Positions 58,831 to 64,000 of a stretch of DNA of 64,000 nt are shown here, one piece after another. Origin of the DNA: Sipunculus nudus (taxonomy: Eukaryota > Annelida > Sipuncula > Golfingiida > Sipunculidae); NCBI GenBank assembly GCA_026874595.1, contig CM049307.1:93100330-93164329 (forward strand), read 5' to 3'. The notes under the pieces were generated by a model that saw only the letters and a program-made list of their open reading frames with translations, ran no database searches and was not told the DNA's origin. The position numbers and the translations under genes are program-made. Positions within the stretch are counted from its first letter, which is position 1. Every line of letters begins with the position of its first letter.

Positions 58831-59299
58831 ATGGCTTGTAGGCAGGTAAAACCAAAGTGTCATATAATGTTGTATTTGTATAACCCTTGTTCCTACCTCA
58901 ACCATTACAAATCAAGTAAACCGATATTGTGAGATAATAAATATCTGTGGGATTTTAAGGCAATGGCTGCCAAGCTTGAAACGCTTTAAATTAAATATCC
59001 ATCCGGTACAATCGTTTAAATTATCCAACCAAAAAGGCTTAACTAAAGAATCTCCATTTCTATCCTTTTTTTGTTAATAAAACATGTCTCTACCGAAAAA
59101 GTGTATACATTAAAACCCATTTCACACTTAGGAACAAACCCAAAACGTACTAAAAATTTCGTTGGATGCAGTAAAACTTGTAAAACATGCTAAGAAAACA
59201 CTAGAAATCAACAAGGACTTAGTATGTTCTTCATGGACGTGGAGGAAGGGGTCAAACTGCATTTGATTGGGCGACACATGTTGGAGGTGTAAAAAAAAT
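58831..59299. other. No gene seen
   Basis: AT-rich DNA without a recognised feature. Confidence 0.5.
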
Positions 59300-59492
59300 T
59301 ATGCACGCCTCAAATCGCCTCATTTCTGGATAGTCGAACAAATAAGGTTTCATGTACGTCTCGAATCACCTAAATTCTGGCTAATCAAATCAATAAGAGG
59401 TTTTTTTGCACCACTCAATTCACCTCATGTTAGGGAAGTCCATTTCATGAGGTTTATTCACAAATCAATTCACCTCATTTCTGTGTAGTTTT
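59300..59492 (+). repeat. About 52-bp minisatellite, four copies
   Basis: TCACCTCATTTCTGG-type words start at 59315, 59366, 59420 and 59470. The same unit occurs twice at 40690-40795. Confidence 0.75.
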
Positions 59493-59534
59493 ACCATTGA
59501 CTTGTTTTCAACGGTATTTACGCCCTGCTACTGT

Positions 59535-60245
59535 CACGGGGTACCACGAAATACTGCCACCTTCTCTCCTTTTAATTTTATATTAATGGAAATGACGGAA
59601 TGTCCATTTAAGAAAAGTATATTATTTAAAGGGGGTGAAATTGTAAAGTGATAGATCTCCTTATAATAGATATTGACATGCCTGTTTGTATGGACCCGTA
59701 CAAATTACCAAATTGCTAAAAAAACTTTAGTGTACTTGTATACACATAGAGACGTCCAGGATCTGTTGCCAATTTTGATTTTTGATTGTTTGGTGCCTTT
59801 TGTATAAATATTCATACCACATACCTTGTTTGGCAACAAGTCAAAACAGTTAGGTGTATTAGTTCATACATATATGTAACCTGCTTTTCTTAACAGATAA
59901 TTTGTCCTGAAACAAACATATGACTGGTGTGAGATATACATGCGGTGTATAAATAAATGTTTATATAAAAGTCAAATTATACTTGATTGGTAAAGACAGG
60001 ATCCCACAGTGACACCACAGGGAAATATATCTCCTACGTATGTTTACATATAGCAGCAGGGTCCTCTATCAAAGCCTATGAGCTATGGTGAAGACTTCAA
60101 GTATAGTGCCAAACTCTCATACAAAACTTCCCTCTGTTGTCAGATGAATAGTTTACTAACTACTTAAACAAATATCAAGGAAACATTCAAATTTAAACAA
60201 GACACTGCTGACTGGCAACAGATAGTTTCCCTGATGTGTTTGTGT
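59535..60245. repeat. Segmental duplication, partial unit C
   Basis: 59535-59740 matches 37580-37770 and 59920-60245 matches 38590-38935 (block p), in the same order and orientation. No dermatopontin-like exon was found upstream of it, so this copy lacks the gene. Confidence 0.7.
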
Positions 60246-60263
60246 ATCGCGCAGGTCTATCTT

Positions 60264-60440
60264 TCTCTCTCTTTCTCTCTCTTTCTCTCTCTCTCTCATT
60301 TATATATTAAATTTAAAATAAAAAAATACATTAAAGTTCAATATCACAGTGAAAGTGCTCTACCATGCAGGGGAGCAATAGTAATATAATAATTATAATA
60401 CATAACTATACACATTATATAAATATATATATATATATAT

Positions 60441-60490
<50 letters not shown>
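60264..60490. repeat. (CT)n and (TA)n microsatellites
   Basis: CTTT/CT units at 60258-60298 and TA units with a few ACATACA interruptions at 60421-60490. Confidence 0.9.
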
Positions 60491-60494
<4 letters not shown>

Positions 60495-60640
60495 AGAGTG
60501 GTCATTCAGTCACCGGTGTCATAAAAACGCCAGTCGGGGTCCAGTGCCGCCAGTTGGGATTTAATCCAGCCAGTTGGGGTCAAGTGTCGCTAGTTTGGGT
60601 CCAGGGCCGCCAGTCGCTTGCAGTACCAGGCTGGGGCGTC
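60491..60640 (+). repeat. Short repeat shared with the Gypsy-like leader
   Basis: GTGGTCATTCAGTCACCGG, then several CCAGT-GGGGTC-AGTGCCGC words at about 25-base spacing. The same text lies inverted at 46540-46680. It is probably a fragment of the LTR-element leader. Confidence 0.6.
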
Positions 60641-61130
60641 TAGAGACTGGGTATAGACTCTGTTTTTAAACAAGAGTTTTTTTTTTGTGGATTCAGTGTA
60701 TTTCATGTTAAGCGTAACAGGCTAGGAACCCTGTCTTGTAGGTGGTTCATGAATTCTGTAATTTCATTAAATATGTTCTTTCTTGCTTAGCCACTACATT
60801 GTGTTTTGTTGTGTACCTGAGAGCCGACACCATGAGTGCGCTATAAAAAAAACACCATCTCTACTTTACCACGCTCAGCAAAAGGGAAGTAAGTACGTCA
60901 TCAGAGGGCAGCCTTTTTTCTGAGGCACAGATAAGGGGCAATCTAATCGGGTGACAGTCGCAGCAGTGAAGTCAAAGTGCTAACCACTACGTGTGACGGC
61001 ACATTGACTTAGCATGCGGCAAGGAGAACTGCTAAAATTATATGGTGTGCGGCATATATTATACAGAAAGATGTATGAATAGCCATACTGTTCATAGTAG
61101 AATAGGAATATAGAAAGGGAACATGAATAC
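60641..61130. other. No gene seen
   Basis: No recognised feature. Confidence 0.45.
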
Positions 61131-61134
61131 ATAG

Positions 61135-61335
61135 AATAGTCGGTTCCCTGCCGATGGGAATCGAACCCATGACCTTCTGATTGCCGGTCGTCTGCTCTAT
61201 CGTCGTCGGCCCTAATTACTCACAACTGGTCCTTTAAAAGTGTGCAAATACACAGAGGGGATGTGGATCTGCTGTAGCTCAGTGGATAGAGCAGACGGCT
61301 GGCAATCGGAAGGTCATTGGATCGATTCTGTGTAT
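61135..61335. mobile_element. Pair of inverted tRNA-like SINE sequences
   Basis: The minus strand at 61215-61140 reads GATAGAGCAGACGACCGGCA, then GGTCATGGGTTCGATTCCCA (box B). The plus strand at 61268-61330 reads GCTGTAGCTCAGTGGATAGA (box A), then CAATCGGAAGGTCATTGGAT and a degraded box B. They resemble an Ala- or Val-type tRNA head but neither forms a clean cloverleaf, so I call SINE relics and not tRNA genes. The flanks match the copy at 39060-39330. Confidence 0.55.
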
Positions 61336-61431
61336 TCATGTTCGATTTCTATATACAATGTGTATGTGTGTCCCTGCACTGTGAAAAGTGGCATTAAATA
61401 ATATAAATCCAGCTTCATGAATCTAAATAAA

Positions 61432-63448
61432 TACCGTATTGACGTAATAAGCGCCCCGCTCTCAAAATTTAATTTTTCCAAATTTGTTTTATACCCTAAT
61501 AAGCGCCCCCCCCCCCCAAACATCTGCCAACTTCCAAAGTGCATTACGATCCTCCAAATTAACACTGCGGCTTGTGTACACGTGTTTGACTTCACAGCAC
61601 ATTCAGGACAATTCAGAAAAAAACAATGATCATTTAACAATGGTTGTGCAATCCAAGTGATACCGATTTACAGACGATTTTATTTTGTTTTGCATGAGAG
61701 AATTGTCTGAATGACTACAGTTCGAGATTTCCTTTGCAGGTGAGGAGGAAAAATGAGGATGGTAATAAATGAACGCTTTTATAAAAGTCAACGCCTAATA
61801 AGGTAGCAGAATATATAAATGTTCATATAAAAATATGTAAAACAGTATTTATTTGAATGATGAAAAAAAATGATACGGGACATCGGTACCCCGATTATGT
61901 CAGTCACCTTGCGCAAATACCTTTGACAGCTGAGCCGATTAATGGCATGGAATGGCATCGACAATAATTGTCTTTTTTGTCTTTCATTGATATTACATAC
62001 AAAAGTTTAAAAAAACTGAAATACTGGCCCACAGACTCCAGCGTATTATATTTACTTCAGTGCGTATATCAACCAAATCCGGGGTTTTGTTTTAAAATTG
62101 TTAGGAAATTTGTCATATTTATATCCCGCGGAAACACGGTCCCTTTCTTAAACTTTGTTGACCCGTTATAATACAATCATTTCTCGACGTAGTCCAATAA
62201 TACAAGCTTGACAAACACTGTCACCTGAGGAAAGGCCGCTTCATATTTAAAATTATAATGCGCTACTGGTTGTCTTGTAATTGAAGTGCCATGAGCGAGT
62301 CTCCGTGTATGTCAGTGTGCAAGCCAGCTGACAGCGTCCGCATTCACTGGACTCGTGAACATTTTACGCAGTAAATACGGCACCATATGAAAAAAATCAT
62401 CCTTGTTTTAACATGCATATTACGTGCTACTGGATGGCACTTGGTTAGGCAAGTTCCCAGCATCCCTTGCGCGAGCGCTGTATACACACAGATTAACCCA
62501 GGGCGCTGGGATCTTGAGTACACGGGTAAGCCCTGCACGCTGTCAGCGGCATCGACAATTATATCACTGTGTACATGTTTCAAGTGAATTGCCAAGATAT
62601 TTTTGGCAAAAATACATTAAAACTTATATATGATCAGGATTAGGAATTCCGTTTGGGTCTGTCAATTCCGCAATTCCGTCGCGGTCGCGTAAATTCACTG
62701 GCTCTACTGTCAGAAGGGCTTTCATATATTGATTCAGTTAAAATCCTTGTGTCAATGCGGCAACGGCAAACCTTTTCTTACCAAATATTTAACTAATTGC
62801 CCATGGAAATCTGATGTATAAACGATAAATTCAAACAAAAACAAAGCATTGTAATGTTCTTTATTGAGTGTATATTACCACAATACGGACATGATCACTG
62901 ATATTCACGGCGTCAAGTTTGGCCGACGTAATAATTCAAATTGCCGTAAATTATCCTTGGCGGCCCTGAGGACGCTGAGAAACTTTTACCAGTGTATAAG
63001 ACGGCCGCCCTTCTTTGCCAATATTTTAGGATAAAATTTATCGTACTGTACACGAGCAAATACGGTAAGTAATATATATTTCATTGCATAATACATCCAC
63101 ATGCGTACCTGAATTCAGGTCACCCGATCAGCATGGCCACCTGCAGGGTCGGCCTTCACGGACACCGTCATTCAGTGTTATCTATGATACACTTGACCAC
63201 TGATTCTGTTATGTGTAACTAATATTATTATTATATTAGATGATAAAGCTTAACGGAGATTGAATAAAAACTGGTGGTAACTTTTAAGCTTGGCGGGGAA
63301 AAATGAAAGCATTACGTTGTCCTGTGTTATATTGGCTAGGGAGAAAAGTGAGGTTAGGATGGCTCATCCTTTAGTTTCATAAAGTGATATCCCAAATCCG
63401 GGGGGGGGGGGGGGGGGGGGGGGGGCGCTTATTACGTCAAATACGGTA
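61432..63448. mobile_element. 2.0-kb TIR element with GACGTAATAAGCGCCCC ends
   Basis: The left end TACCGTATTGACGTAATAAG, then CGCCCC, is mirrored at the right (minus strand TACCGTATTTGACGTAATAA, then GCGCCCCC). The right arm carries a long G run at 63400-63425 and the left a C run at 61508-61517. TA at each terminus could be a TA target duplication. Internal open frames (62344-62595 on both strands) show no transposase motif, so the element appears non-autonomous. Confidence 0.65.
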
Positions 63449-63719
63449 CATATATTGTCCAGATCATTCACCTGTGAATGACAGATGTGTTTCACATATC
63501 TAAATTGAAGAAAATCGATGTTTTTAAGCACGTTAATCCCATACCTTCGGTCGGTCGCTACATGATCCGTCAAAAGTTTTGTCGGATGACAGGTCCTCAT
63601 ATGTTCGACTATTTGTGCAACCACGATGTGTGTGTTTGTGTGTGTGTTTACATATCGTTAAACTTTTTATACATGTGTTCTTTAGAAAAGGCCAGGTCTT
63701 ATAGCAGCGTGTCATGAGT

Positions 63720-64000
63720 ATGTTATTATTATTCTCAGACCTCAGATTTAGGACCAACAATTACACATTTGATGGTATATGTGTAAACTACATTAGTATG
63801 GGTAATGTACAGGATACTATACGCACCGCTTCTTGGTAACATTACACCATCACTATCGACCTTATTGCACTAAAACATATGTAGTCACGGCAACCCGCAT
63901 TTGACTATTTTTTCAATATTGATTCAACTTCTTGTGAACTGTTTGCTTCATGGAGCGGATTCATCGTGTGAGTAATCTTAAACTTGTCGACGCTGCACCT
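63720..64000. repeat. Shared repeat block q, unit C
   Basis: Matches 57900-58090 and then 39755-39890, ending at GACGCTGCACCT at the window edge. The duplication probably continues beyond the window. Confidence 0.65.

Noticed and set aside
61262-61335. Functional tRNA gene
   Set aside because: Box A is good but box B is degraded, and a related inverted copy with SINE-like flanks lies 60 bases away; a SINE relic fits better.

Overview
The window is animal nuclear DNA, not prokaryotic. It is AT-rich, packed with (TA)n, (TTA)n and homopolymer microsatellites, decayed transposons and tRNA-like SINE pieces, and its few recognisable genes are split by GT-AG introns. A dermatopontin-family gene, the repeat families and the gene sparsity suggest a marine invertebrate, most likely a mollusc. 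That assignment is an inference, not a direct reading.

Layout. 1-12 kb: a tandem array of a long (about 4-7 kb) non-coding repeat in three or more diverged copies, with a piece of a LINE reverse transcriptase inside. 12-19.5 kb: gene-poor DNA with a 340-bp tandem repeat and a cluster of octamer motifs. 19.5-24 kb: inverted, rearranged repeat blocks (possibly Harbinger-related) and a CpG-rich MITE. 25.4-28.7 kb: a plus-strand 2-hydroxyacid oxidase (glycolate oxidase-like) gene that is a pseudogene. Its first recognisable exon is split by a 536-bp TIR element with an exact 8-bp target duplication, a later exon carries a frameshift, and the catalytic His motif is missing. 29.4-33.6 kb: an interspersed repeat with several CTCF-like motifs, interrupted by an internally deleted Tigger/pogo element. 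34.1-40 kb and 48.4-58.1 kb: two copies of a segmental duplication, each holding a three-coding-exon minus-strand dermatopontin-like gene. The copy at 48.9-50.7 kb is intact (165 aa, signal peptide); the copy at 34.6-36.3 kb is broken in coding exon 1 but keeps open exons 2 and 3. A third, gene-less partial copy lies at 59.5-64 kb. 44.8-47.1 kb: a decayed Gypsy-like LTR element. 51.6-54.7 kb: a hAT-type element with an exact 8-bp target duplication, sitting upstream of the intact dermatopontin-like gene. 56.3-64 kb: a 45-bp minisatellite, MITEs, SINE-like sequences, a possible second hydroxyacid oxidase fragment and a 2-kb TIR element.

The only gene that looks functional is the secreted dermatopontin-like protein, an extracellular-matrix family also known from mollusc shell matrix. 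No CRISPR array, phage, plasmid, rRNA or convincing functional tRNA gene was seen. The main story is gene duplication followed by decay, driven in part by transposon insertion.
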